NCBI RefSeq assembly: GCF_014705605.1
Contig: NZ_JACXIZ010000020.1
Span: forward strand, 121,097 to 185,096
Direction: 5' to 3'
Origin: Paenibacillus sabuli
GTDB lineage: Bacteria; Bacillota; Bacilli; Paenibacillales; Paenibacillaceae
Length of the DNA stretch: 64,000 nucleotides
Below are positions 54,792 through 62,800 of this stretch, in pieces. Each line of letters opens with the position of its first letter. The first letter of the stretch is position 1. Below the pieces are notes generated by a model. That model made no database searches, had not been told where the DNA came from, and was given only the letters and a program-made list of their open reading frames with translations. A program made the translations under genes and the position numbers.

Positions 54792-55424
54792 ATGTTGAAG
54801 GATGCGAGGTTTCAGGCATCTGCAGCCAAGGAGGGGACATTCATCGCTGGTTATACGGTCATCGCAGACGTCGGGTCCACGCTGATCAAGCTGCTGCGCG
54901 ACCAGATGACGCCGGAGCCGGTCGCTCAGCCCGAGCTGATCGGAATGGCTTCTCCCGCCGACAAGGGCGATCTGTCGTTGTCGCTTTATTTATTCAACAT
55001 TAAGGAGAACGGGGAGTCCAGACGTACGCAGATGCAGCCGCTGGGGACGGGTGAGCTGCAGTACCCGCCGCTCGCCATCAATTTGCATTATCTGCTGACG
55101 GCGCACTCCGCCGCGGACATGCAGTCCCGGACGCTGGACGAGCATCGCATGCTAGGGCGCGCGCTGCAGCTGCTGCACGACCATGCCGTGATCCGCGGAC
55201 CGCTGCTGCAAGGCGGCCTGGCCGAATCTGGCGAGGAGATCCAGATCGCGGTGGAGAGCATTGCGTCGGACACGCTTACCGGGTTCTGGAATTTCGGCGA
55301 CGCGCCCTACAAGATGTCTCTCGTACTCCGCGTCGGACCGGTGTTCCTCGACTCTACCCGGACACGCAAGGCGAGTCGCGTCATTGAGCGCGAAATCCGT
55401 CTGCAGGACAAAGACGACAACTAG
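54792..55424 (+). CDS. eCIS cap/terminator protein, Pvc16 N-terminal (DUF4255)
   Basis: 210 residues from ATG 54792. The DUF4255 core reads IAGYTVIADVGSTLIKLLRDQM, then SLYLFNIKENGESR, PPLAINLHYLLTAHS and HRMLGRALQLLHDH. Pvc16/Afp16-type proteins terminate and cap the sheath-tube at the head end. The ATG is only about eight bases after the predicted transcription start and has no ribosome-binding site. A perfect AAGGAGGGG precedes an in-frame ATC at 54843, exactly where homologues begin (IAGYTV). The true start may be that non-standard codon, giving 193 residues. Confidence 0.9.
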   Translation: MLKDARFQASAAKEGTFIAGYTVIADVGSTLIKLLRDQMTPEPVAQPELIGMASPADKGDLSLSLYLFNIKENGESRRTQMQPLGTGELQYPPLAINLHYLLTAHSAADMQSRTLDEHRMLGRALQLLHDHAVIRGPLLQGGLAESGEEIQIAVESIASDTLTGFWNFGDAPYKMSLVLRVGPVFLDSTRTRKASRVIEREIRLQDKDDN

Positions 55425-55438
55425 GAGGAGCACGCCAG

Positions 55439-56236
55439 ATGCGCATTGCCACCACACGCTGCTCGCTTGTCTTGCGTCTGATCGACGCCGTGACCGGAGA
55501 GCCTCCGGGGCGGCGCGCGCCGGTTCGCGTTGCCGTACAAGATCTACATACCAGACGGCCGATTGCCAAGCCCGGCGGTTGGCTGGCTTTTACCGACTTG
55601 CCCAGCGGACAAGTACGCTTGCAGGTAGAATCCGCAGCTTTTTTGGAGCGCGTGATCACAGTCGATATCGAACGACTCGACCCGCTGCATCCGATTTTTA
55701 CGCTGGTGCTGTATCCGCGGCCTGATGCCGCGCTTCCCGCCGGTACGACGGCGCTGCGCTCGCGTCTTGTCGATGCGGACGGCGCGCCGATTGTGGGCGC
55801 CGAGGTGCGCGGCTGCCTGATTGAGGAGCGGGCGGTGCGCGCGCGATTGGTCCAGGCGGCACCCGCCGGCGCCGCGGCGATCGATGTGACGGCCATTCGG
55901 GGCAAGCTCTGCCCGGGCGACCGTTATCGCATCCGTGCGCGTAGCGACGGGGCGGCGCAGGACGTCATCGTGGACGAGTCGTATCCCGGCGGCGTCTTCC
56001 TTCGCGGACCGCTGAGCAGCCCGTGCGAGCGGGGAAGCATGCTGCTTCCGATCGCCTGTGCGATCACCGGACCGGACGGCCGCTTCCTACTGCCGCTGCG
56101 TCAGCCGTTGCCGGCGCTTGTGACGCTGGACCTCGAGGCCGGGGCCTCGAATCCGCTCGGACGATTCGAGCTGACGGAGGGCCGGATATCCGGACCCGAC
56201 GCGCTTGTCTGGCCGGGCTCACCTGACATAAGTTGA
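55439..56236 (+). CDS. eCIS-associated beta-sandwich protein, carboxypeptidase-regulatory-like
   Basis: 265 residues, no signal peptide. The first domain (about 7-85) reads LVLRLIDAVTGEPP...GGWLAFTDLPSGQVRLQVESAAF. The second (about 100-255) begins LRSRLVDADGAPIVGAEVRG. Both follow a carboxypeptidase-D regulatory-like seven-strand pattern. The last part (GPDGRFLLPLRQPLPALVTLDLEAG) repeats it. It lies 14 bases after the cap gene with AGGAGGAG. A particle decoration or cap-associated protein is the likely role, by location only. Confidence 0.7.
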   Translation: MRIATTRCSLVLRLIDAVTGEPPGRRAPVRVAVQDLHTRRPIAKPGGWLAFTDLPSGQVRLQVESAAFLERVITVDIERLDPLHPIFTLVLYPRPDAALPAGTTALRSRLVDADGAPIVGAEVRGCLIEERAVRARLVQAAPAGAAAIDVTAIRGKLCPGDRYRIRARSDGAAQDVIVDESYPGGVFLRGPLSSPCERGSMLLPIACAITGPDGRFLLPLRQPLPALVTLDLEAGASNPLGRFELTEGRISGPDALVWPGSPDIS

Positions 56237-56298
56237 TTGATATCGCGGATTGCGGCTCGACCGGCGCGAGTATCAGTTTCCTTAAATAAACAAGTTTT

Positions 56299-56368
56299 AG
56301 GGAGGAGGAACTGGTTTTAGGTTTATACCCAGAATCGGCATCCGGCAAACACATCACCAGGGTATAAA
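56299..56368 (+). promoter_or_regulatory. Leader with orphan ribosome-binding site and inverted repeat before the sheath gene
   Basis: AGGGAGGAGGA (56299-56309) is the strongest ribosome-binding site here but is not followed by a usual start. From CTG 56311 an 18-codon frame in phase with the sheath ends at TAA 56365. TTTATACCC (56322-56330) and GGGTATAAA (56360-56368) form a nine-base-pair inverted repeat. This could be an attenuator or operator controlling sheath output. Confidence 0.4.
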
Positions 56369-56385
56369 TTGCGAAACCGGGGAAC

Positions 56386-58128
56386 ATGGCAGAATATTTA
56401 TCGCCTGGCGTGTACGTAGAGGAATTTGACAGCGGCGCCCAGCCGCTTGAGGGGGCCAGCACCAGCACGGCCGGCTTTATGGGTCTGGCTCAACGCGGGG
56501 CGGTAGAAGGCGTGCCGCTCTTGGTCACCAGCATGGCCGAATTCCTGCGCGAATTTGGCGCTCACCTTTCGGAAAATGCATTTGGCTCGTATCGTTTTCT
56601 GGCCTATGCCGTCGAGCAATTTTTTACGAATGGCGGGTCGCGCTGTTATGTCATGCGGGTCGCGCCTTCGGATGCCAAGCCGGCGGTTAATACGTCCGAG
56701 GAATCCAAGGTACTGGCGATCTCGGCCAAAAATCCCGGCACATGGGGCAATCAGGTGCGGCTGGCGATTGCGCCGGCCAGCAAAGCGAAGACGCAAATTT
56801 ACGAAGTGCTCGGCGCACCGGGTGAAAGCAAACGTTATCGCGTGAAAAATTCGGCCGGCTTCAACCCGGGCGACATCGTGGCGTTCTCGGACGATAACGG
56901 CAAGCAATACAACAAAATCATTTCTTCCCAAGATAACATCATCGAGCTGGCCGAGCCGCTCGAAGGCAAGGAAGAGGTCGTCGACACGCAGCTGCTGCCG
57001 GCCAAGGTGCTCACGACCAGCGAATTCACGCTGCATGTGTTCAACGGTGACGAGAGCGAGACGTTCGAGAAGCTGTCCCTCAACGTGTCGGCGCCGAATC
57101 ATGTCGACAAAATTTTGGCGCGTTCCAACATTGTGACGGTCCAGGATGTGACGGTCGGTTCGGACAACGGCATTGTCGCACCGTTCGAAGTCATCACCGG
57201 AGCGGACGAGGAAGCCGGCAAGTACGATATCGTCCTGACGGACGGCAGCGACGGCTCGATCGGCAGTTTATCGGCCGGTGATTTTATCGGCGAGGATCGC
57301 GGACCGGGCAGACGGACGGGCATTCATTCGTTCATTGACAATGACGTGGTCAGCATCATGGCGATTCCCGGCGTGACCGATCCGAACGTCCAGCTGGCGC
57401 TGGTGGCCCATTGCGAGAATTTGGGCAGCCGCTTCGCCATTCTCGACATTCCGCGCGACAAAACAAAGGTGGCCGACGTGCTGACGCATCGCGACATCTT
57501 CGATTCGAGCTACTGCGCGATGTACAATCCCTGGCTGTCGGTGTTCGATCCGGTGGACAAGCGCAACATTTTCGTGCCTCCTTCGGGTACGGTGGCCGGT
57601 GTGTATTCCCGCTCCGATCAGACCCGCGGCGTCCAAAAAGCGCCGGCCAACGAAGTGCTGCGCGGCGTGGTCGGACTGGACGTGCAGTACAACAAGGGCG
57701 AGCAAGATATCCTGAACCCTGCCGGCGTCAACCTGATCCGTCATTTCAGCGGCCAGGGCACGCGCGTGTGGGGCGCCAGGACCTGCTCCTCCAACGGACT
57801 CTGGAAATATATCAACGTACGCCGCCTGTTCATCTTCCTGGAGGAATCGATTAAAAACGGGACCAACTGGGTCGTATTCGAGCCGAATACGGAGCAGCTG
57901 TGGGCGCGCGTGCAGCGCACCATCGACGCCTTCCTCACTCGCGTATGGCGGGACGGCGCGTTGGCCGGCTCGAGCAGCTCGGAGGCCTATTATATCAATA
58001 TCGGTCCGCAGACGATGACGCAGGACGATATCGACAACGGCCGGCTGATCTGCGTGATCGGCGTCGCGCCTGTCAAACCGGCGGAATTCGTCGTCTTTCG
58101 CATCACGCAAAAAACCGGCTCCGAGTAG
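56386..58128 (+). CDS. Contractile tail sheath protein (eCIS, Afp2/Pvc2-like)
   Basis: 580 residues. The conserved N-terminus YLSPGVYVEEFDSG and GFMGLAQRGAVEGVP...YRFLAYAVEQFFTNGGSRCYVMRV identify a phage-type sheath. The central variable domain spans about 125-330. The C-terminal core carries GTRVWGARTC, YINVRRLFIFLEESIKNGTNWVVFEPN and the handshake end SSEAYYINIGPQTMTQDDIDNGRL. Sheath subunits form the contractile helix that drives the inner tube. Only one sheath gene is seen, where many eCIS loci have two or three. The ribosome-binding site (CCGGGGA) is weak. Confidence 0.96.
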   Translation: MAEYLSPGVYVEEFDSGAQPLEGASTSTAGFMGLAQRGAVEGVPLLVTSMAEFLREFGAHLSENAFGSYRFLAYAVEQFFTNGGSRCYVMRVAPSDAKPAVNTSEESKVLAISAKNPGTWGNQVRLAIAPASKAKTQIYEVLGAPGESKRYRVKNSAGFNPGDIVAFSDDNGKQYNKIISSQDNIIELAEPLEGKEEVVDTQLLPAKVLTTSEFTLHVFNGDESETFEKLSLNVSAPNHVDKILARSNIVTVQDVTVGSDNGIVAPFEVITGADEEAGKYDIVLTDGSDGSIGSLSAGDFIGEDRGPGRRTGIHSFIDNDVVSIMAIPGVTDPNVQLALVAHCENLGSRFAILDIPRDKTKVADVLTHRDIFDSSYCAMYNPWLSVFDPVDKRNIFVPPSGTVAGVYSRSDQTRGVQKAPANEVLRGVVGLDVQYNKGEQDILNPAGVNLIRHFSGQGTRVWGARTCSSNGLWKYINVRRLFIFLEESIKNGTNWVVFEPNTEQLWARVQRTIDAFLTRVWRDGALAGSSSSEAYYINIGPQTMTQDDIDNGRLICVIGVAPVKPAEFVVFRITQKTGSE

Positions 58129-58193
58129 GCGTCGGCGCAACAGGCAAGCGGCATGTCGCATAAGGCATCAACATTTCTGGAGAGGGGATTGTC

Positions 58194-58628
58194 ATGACAG
58201 GCGAGCGCAATGATCCGTACCGCAATTTTAGATACCGGGTGGAGGTAGAAGGCATCGAGCAAGCCGGCTTCAATGAAGTGTCCGGCTTCGATGCGTCGTT
58301 GGACGTCATCGAATATCGCGAAGGCAACGATGTCACTACGCCGCGCAAGCTGCCCGGACTGGCCAAATACAGCAACATTACGTTGAAATGGGGCGCCACC
58401 GACTCGATGGACCTGTATGAGTGGGTGCAGGAGTGCATCAACGGCACCATCGAGCGCAAAACGGTGACCATCATCGCCATCGACGAAGAGGGCAACGATG
58501 TCGCGACCTGGCAGGTCATCGAAGCGTGGCCATCCAAATATTCGGCGCCGAGCTTCAACGGCATGGGCTCCGAGGTCGCCGTCGAATTTTTGGAGCTGGC
58601 GCACGAAGGCATGTTGAGAACGGCGTAA
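58194..58628 (+). CDS. eCIS inner tube protein 1 (T4 gp19/Afp1 family)
   Basis: 144 residues. The hallmark is PYRNFRYRVEVEGIEQAGFNEVSGFDASLDVIEYREG, then TLKWGATDSMDLYEWVQECING and VIEAWPSKYSAPSFNGMGSEVAVEFLELAHEG. It forms stacked hexameric rings of the inner tube inside the sheath. The ribosome-binding site GGAGAGGGG is strong, as expected for an abundant structural protein. A hairpin follows the stop. Confidence 0.96.
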   Translation: MTGERNDPYRNFRYRVEVEGIEQAGFNEVSGFDASLDVIEYREGNDVTTPRKLPGLAKYSNITLKWGATDSMDLYEWVQECINGTIERKTVTIIAIDEEGNDVATWQVIEAWPSKYSAPSFNGMGSEVAVEFLELAHEGMLRTA

Positions 58629-58662
58629 TCGCATACTGGCCTGAGCTGGAGACAAGGGACAG

Positions 58663-58696
58663 ACGTGCGCGTCGGGCGCACGCTTCTCTTGTTTTC
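58663..58696 (+). terminator. Hairpin with T-rich tail after tube gene 1
   Basis: CGTGCGC pairs with GCGCACG around a short GTCGG-type loop and is followed by CTTCTCTTGTTTT. It lies 35 bases after the tube stop. It may cause partial termination or protect the abundant sheath-tube transcript from 3' decay. Confidence 0.55.
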
Positions 58697-58736
58697 CGTT
58701 TACGGCGGGTTGCCCGAATGAAAGGAGTTTTGGAGG

Positions 58737-59105
58737 ATGGCATTTCAAACGGAGTACGAATTCGAGCTGCCGCGCGGCTATGTCGACGACAGCGGCACGC
58801 TGCACAAGCGCGGCGTGATGCGTCTGGCCACCGCCGCAGACGAGATTTTGCCGATGCGGGATCAGCGCGTGCAGCAGAATCCGAGCTATTTGAGCATCAT
58901 TTTGCTAACCCGCGTCGTGACCAAGCTGGGCGATTTGAAGCACATCGATACGCGAATCGTGGAAAAGCTGTTTACTGCGGATCTGGCGTTTTTGCAAAAC
59001 TTTTACCATCAAATCAATGAAGCCGAGCTGCCGCGCGTGCAAACGATGTGCCCCAAGTGCGAGCATGAATTCGAGGTGGCCGTCGATTTTTTGTCCGGAA
59101 CGTAA
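58737..59105 (+). CDS. eCIS/phage tail assembly protein (frame-0 product)
   Basis: 122 residues: FQTEYEFELPRGYVDDSGTLHKRGVMRLATAADEI, ILLTRVVTKLGDLK, and a C-terminal CPKC half-ribbon just before the end. Proteins of this kind sit between the tube genes and DUF6760 in eCIS loci and resemble tail-assembly chaperones. The ribosome-binding site AAAGGAGTTTTGGAGG is excellent. The last codons contain the slippery heptamer T TTT TTG (59087-59093) in the zero frame. A -1 slip there would join this protein to the DUF6760 frame and give a fusion of about 190 residues. Confidence 0.88.
   Translation: MAFQTEYEFELPRGYVDDSGTLHKRGVMRLATAADEILPMRDQRVQQNPSYLSIILLTRVVTKLGDLKHIDTRIVEKLFTADLAFLQNFYHQINEAELPRVQTMCPKCEHEFEVAVDFLSGT
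59087..59093 (+). promoter_or_regulatory. Predicted -1 ribosomal frameshift site T TTT TTG
   Basis: Zero-frame codons are TTT (59088-59090) and TTG (59091-59093), preceded by T. This is the X-XXY-YYZ arrangement for -1 slippage. The ribosome-binding-site-like GAGGTGG at 59073-59079 lies seven bases upstream and could stimulate it, as in dnaX. The zero-frame stop TAA follows nine bases later, and the -1 frame is open to 59308. No clear downstream stem-loop was found by eye. Confidence 0.7.
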
Positions 59106-59308
59106 AGCCGCCGACCCGCTACCCCGAAGAGAGGCTGTACGAGGAAATCGGTTTTATCGCGTATTATTTTCACTGGTCGCATGACGAAATAATGAACATG
59201 GAGCATCGGGAACGGCGCAAATGGTGCGAAGAAATCTCCCGGATCAATCGCAAGCTCAGCGAAGATACGGAGAAGCCCAACGTTTTTGATGTGTTTACGA
59301 AGAGGTGA
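59093..59308 (+). CDS. DUF6760 domain, -1 frame extension without its own start codon
   Basis: 71 codons after the predicted slip: VRNVKPPTRYPEERLYEE, then IGFIAYYFHWSHDEIMNMEH and RERRKWCEEISRINRKL, ending NVFDVFTKR. The RLYEE..FIAY.FHWS.DEI...EHRER core is the DUF6760 signature of eCIS loci. The frame opens after a TGA at 59066-59068. It has no ATG, GTG or TTG before the conserved core; the first ATG (59192) is in its middle. So it must be made by frameshifting from the upstream gene, or the start is non-standard, or the gene is broken. Its stop overlaps the next gene's start region. Confidence 0.82.
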   Translation, partial: VRNVKPPTRYPEERLYEEIGFIAYYFHWSHDEIMNMEHRERRKWCEEISRINRKLSEDTEKPNVFDVFTKR

Positions 59309-59313
59309 GGACC

Positions 59314-59763
59314 GTGGCAGGCACGGGCATGCGCTCGGATGCCGTGAGCGGCAGCTTCCGATTCTGGGTGGAGCTGGACGGCATGCTGGTCGGCGGCTTT
59401 ACGGAGGTCAGCGGCTTGTCGTCGGAAACGGAGCTGGAGGAATATCGGGAAGGCGGCGTAAACGGATACGTCCATCGTTTTCCCAAATCGACATCCTTCG
59501 GCACGATCGCGCTGAAGCGCGGATTGTCCGGCTCAAGCGAGCTGTGGGACTGGTACCAGCAGGTCGCCAGCGGCACCGTCGTTCGCAAAAGCGGCTCGAT
59601 TATTTTGCAGCATTACGACGGCGACGAGCTTTGCAGATGGAATTTTTTTGAAGCTTACCCGACCAAATGGATCGGCCCCGAGCTGAACGCCGCGCAGAGC
59701 GACATTGCCGTCGAATCGATTGAACTTGTACATAACGGAATCAAAACGATCTTCAAAGCATAG
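59314..59763 (+). CDS. eCIS inner tube protein 2 (T4 gp19/Afp5-like)
   Basis: 149 residues from GTG 59314. The fold signature is SGSFRFWVELDGMLVGGFTEVSGLSSETELEEYREGG, TIALKRGLSGSSELWDWYQQVASG and FFEAYPTKWIGPELN...VESIELVHNG. It is a second, divergent tube-family protein, likely the tube initiator that links the spike and baseplate to the main tube. The ribosome-binding site AGAGGTGAGG overlaps the DUF6760 stop. An ATG at 59329 is an alternative start. Confidence 0.94.
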   Translation: MAGTGMRSDAVSGSFRFWVELDGMLVGGFTEVSGLSSETELEEYREGGVNGYVHRFPKSTSFGTIALKRGLSGSSELWDWYQQVASGTVVRKSGSIILQHYDGDELCRWNFFEAYPTKWIGPELNAAQSDIAVESIELVHNGIKTIFKA

Positions 59764-59803
59764 CCTCGGCATCGTTCGAACGGGGCGAAGGGAGGCGTGA
59801 AGG

Positions 59804-62800
59804 ATGCGTGTCATGCGATTAAGCAGGCCTGATGCGGGACGGACCGCACAGGCCGGACGACGGGCAGCCACGAACGCCGCATTCGCCGGACGAATCCGCG
59901 ACAAATACCGCAGCGAGCGCAGGCAGGATCGAGGCTATCGCGCGCTTGCCTACCGCAAGGACGCGCCTGGCCAGGCGAACGCAGCCCCTGCGGCGGTTCA
60001 GCAGATCGTGTATCAATTGCAGCTCAAGCTGCAGCTATTAACCAATCTGCAGCTGAATCTGCCATCCCAGACATCTCCGGCACAGGCCGGGCCGGCGAGC
60101 GCAGAGCGTATCGCGCGCCTGACCACGCTGCAGCGCGAGGTGCGCCAGCTGCGGCTGCAATTGGAGCAATCTCGCGCGCAGGCCGGCCCGGATGCGACGC
60201 AGTCATTCGCGAGGCCGTCCGCCTCGCAAATGCTGCCGTCCCTGGCCGGTATGCCGATGCCGACGCTGCGCCATCCGGCCGCGCAGCGCGAGCGCGAAGA
60301 GCGCTTGATTCGGTCGGCGCAACGATCGGTCGAGACAGCCGATCGGGCAACCGGACATGCTGCGCAGCCGGACGATGCGCAGCAGAGCCAGAAGTCACCC
60401 GGACGCGGCCGCTCGGATACCCGGTCTCATCAGGCTCGAAGCGAGGCAGCAGGTCAAGCGGCGGCGCTCCCTCAGGCTGAAGGCGCCTCGTCGCGCCGAC
60501 AGGCGCAGGGGCAAAAGTCAGACGGGCAGCAGAGGAGGACGACAGCTGCGGCGAATGCGAATCCGACAGCGGGTGCGGGTAAGACCGGCCCCGCCAATTC
60601 GCAGTCGACGGCACAGCCGAATGCGCCGGCTCCTGCACAGGCGCGGCCGACATCGCGGCGGGGCGCTACAGGCCCGGCCGATGCGCGCCCGAAATCGCAA
60701 TCTGCAGGCGCGTCTCTTGACGCTGCACAGCCGGCAGCGCGCCACGGCAAGGCCTATTCGGCACAGCAGCCGGCGCCGCGCGAACCGTGGATTACCTCTG
60801 CGAGCGCGCTCTCCTTGTATGGGCGGCCCACCGCGCGCATCGACGCCGGTCAGGCGTCGACTATCTTAGGCGCTTGGGGGCTTGCGCCGGTACGGCCGCT
60901 GCAGCTGCTGCAGCGGCGCAGTACGCTGCTGCTGTCGGCTCTCGGCGAGAAGGGCAGCTTCGGCTGGCTCCCGCCACGGCCCGTAACCCGGTCTGCGCCG
61001 GCTCTTGGTCCCGCGACGGCGGCGGACCTCGTGAACGATAAGTCGTCCGTTCGAGCGCCGGGCATTCGCTTGCCGCAAGCCATTGCGCTGAAGCATCCCC
61101 GTCTGGCAGAGCGACTGCCGCTCGCATGGCGGCAGATGCCGGATCGGCTATGGGAAACGGGCGGCGTGCAAGCGACGCGCCCGAACACGAAGGCTTCGCC
61201 CGGTAGCGCTGACTCGGGCGCTGCTGCGCTGCATCTGGCCGACGAGACGGAAAGCGCGCGTCGCTCCGCTCGCGGCGACATGAACGTGGACAGCGATCAG
61301 GCGCTGTCGGTGGGACAGGCCGCGATTGGACGGAGCGCAAGCAGCCGTCCTGGCGCCGCTTCCTCTGCACGCAGCGACGGCGCCGCCCATGACGGCAATC
61401 GGCCGTTAGCCGATTCTTACATGGTTGGAGGTGTCCGCTTGCCAGGTAGGCCGATGATGCCTGCCGGAGGGACGCTCTCATCATCGCTGTACGGCAAGGA
61501 AGGGCAATCGCGGGCGAATTCCGCTCGGGCCGAACTGGTGCAGCGTGTGGCAATACGCCCGGCGGCGACCCGGACGCCAGTGCGGCCATCGTTTCCTGCA
61601 GGCGTTGCCGGTGCATTGGTGCGTGGCAGCAGCTTGCGCTCCCTGCTACAGCGAGCGCAGCGCGCAGCGCCATCTGCTGCGCTCCGTCCTGCGCCAGCCA
61701 GCCAGCTCCGGCTTCGTCTGCGCGATGCGTCGGAGCCTGCGCGTGTCGGCCGGCCTCCAGACGGTCTGGCGTCTGAAGGCCGGCCTCTCCCGGCGAGGAG
61801 AGCAGCGGACGACGCAGCCGTCCTCTACCGAGCACCAGTATCGTCCCGCGCACTCGTCCCGCGCACCGCAGCGATCCCGATACCTATGCAGCCGCTGCGG
61901 ACGAGGCATTCGCAGGCTGTGCGCGCCGGAGCGGGTGCGCGCGCTGCGGCGCTCGCCCCGGCCGCTCGGGCCGCTCCACCCGGCCCGGTCGCCGCAGCCG
62001 CGCTCGCTATGCCGTCGCCGTCGTCGGCTGGCTCGAGCAGTCGAGCGACTGCAGGCGGTTCCTCGTATCGCCCGATATCGGATAGCGCGCGCTGGCAAGC
62101 GAGGCCGTCCAACGGCGTGCAAGTGCAATTGCTGCCTGTGCAGCGGACTGCTCGCACAGGCGCGCCAATCGCGCATCGGGAGGCACCGACGGAGGTGCGA
62201 TGGCAGGGTGGCGCGCCTGCAGGCGCGCGCGCTGCGGCGATAGCGTCGATTGCCGGAGGGGTATCGCAGAGGATGCTCATCAGCTCTACGCTTCGGCTGC
62301 GTCTTGCGCAGGGGGAGGAGCTCCGATCTGACGGCCGAACGGGTACGACACTTGTACCGCGCGCGATGGCGCAAGGCGTTCCTGTCTGGTCGCCCGCGCG
62401 CAGAAGGGCGGAGCCGCGTATAGATGCCGGCGCCCGTACTTCTGCGCGCGAGCCGGTGCTATCGATCCAAAAACGCAGCGTCCAATCGCCGGTGTGGCCA
62501 TTGTCGCCGGGGCCGGCCGGCGTCCGAAGGGCGACGCCGGACAGCCTTGCGCACGCCGACTTGGCCGTGCAGCCGATTCAGTCGGTGGCCGCTCCCGCAC
62601 GCCTCCAGCCGGTTGCCAGGCTTGGATCGCCTGCAAGCGCGGGCAGCCGCGAGAGACAAGAAGGGACAGCGGGCCTGCGCTCGCCGCCCGCTCGAGCAGG
62701 AGCGCCGATGTCGAGTGCGGAAGCGAAGCCGGTACCACGCGAGCTCGCCTTGTCGCGGCCCGCATCCCCCGGGCGCCGCGTCGGTGATGCCAGTCCGGCA

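Noticed and set aside
56340..56372. GGGTAT before the sheath gene as a sigma-B -10 box
   Set aside because: No GTTT-type -35 element lies 12-15 bases upstream, and GGGTAT is one arm of an inverted repeat.
59192..59308. DUF6760 as a short gene starting at the internal ATG
   Set aside because: This start would delete the conserved RLYEE..FIAY half of the domain and has no ribosome-binding site.
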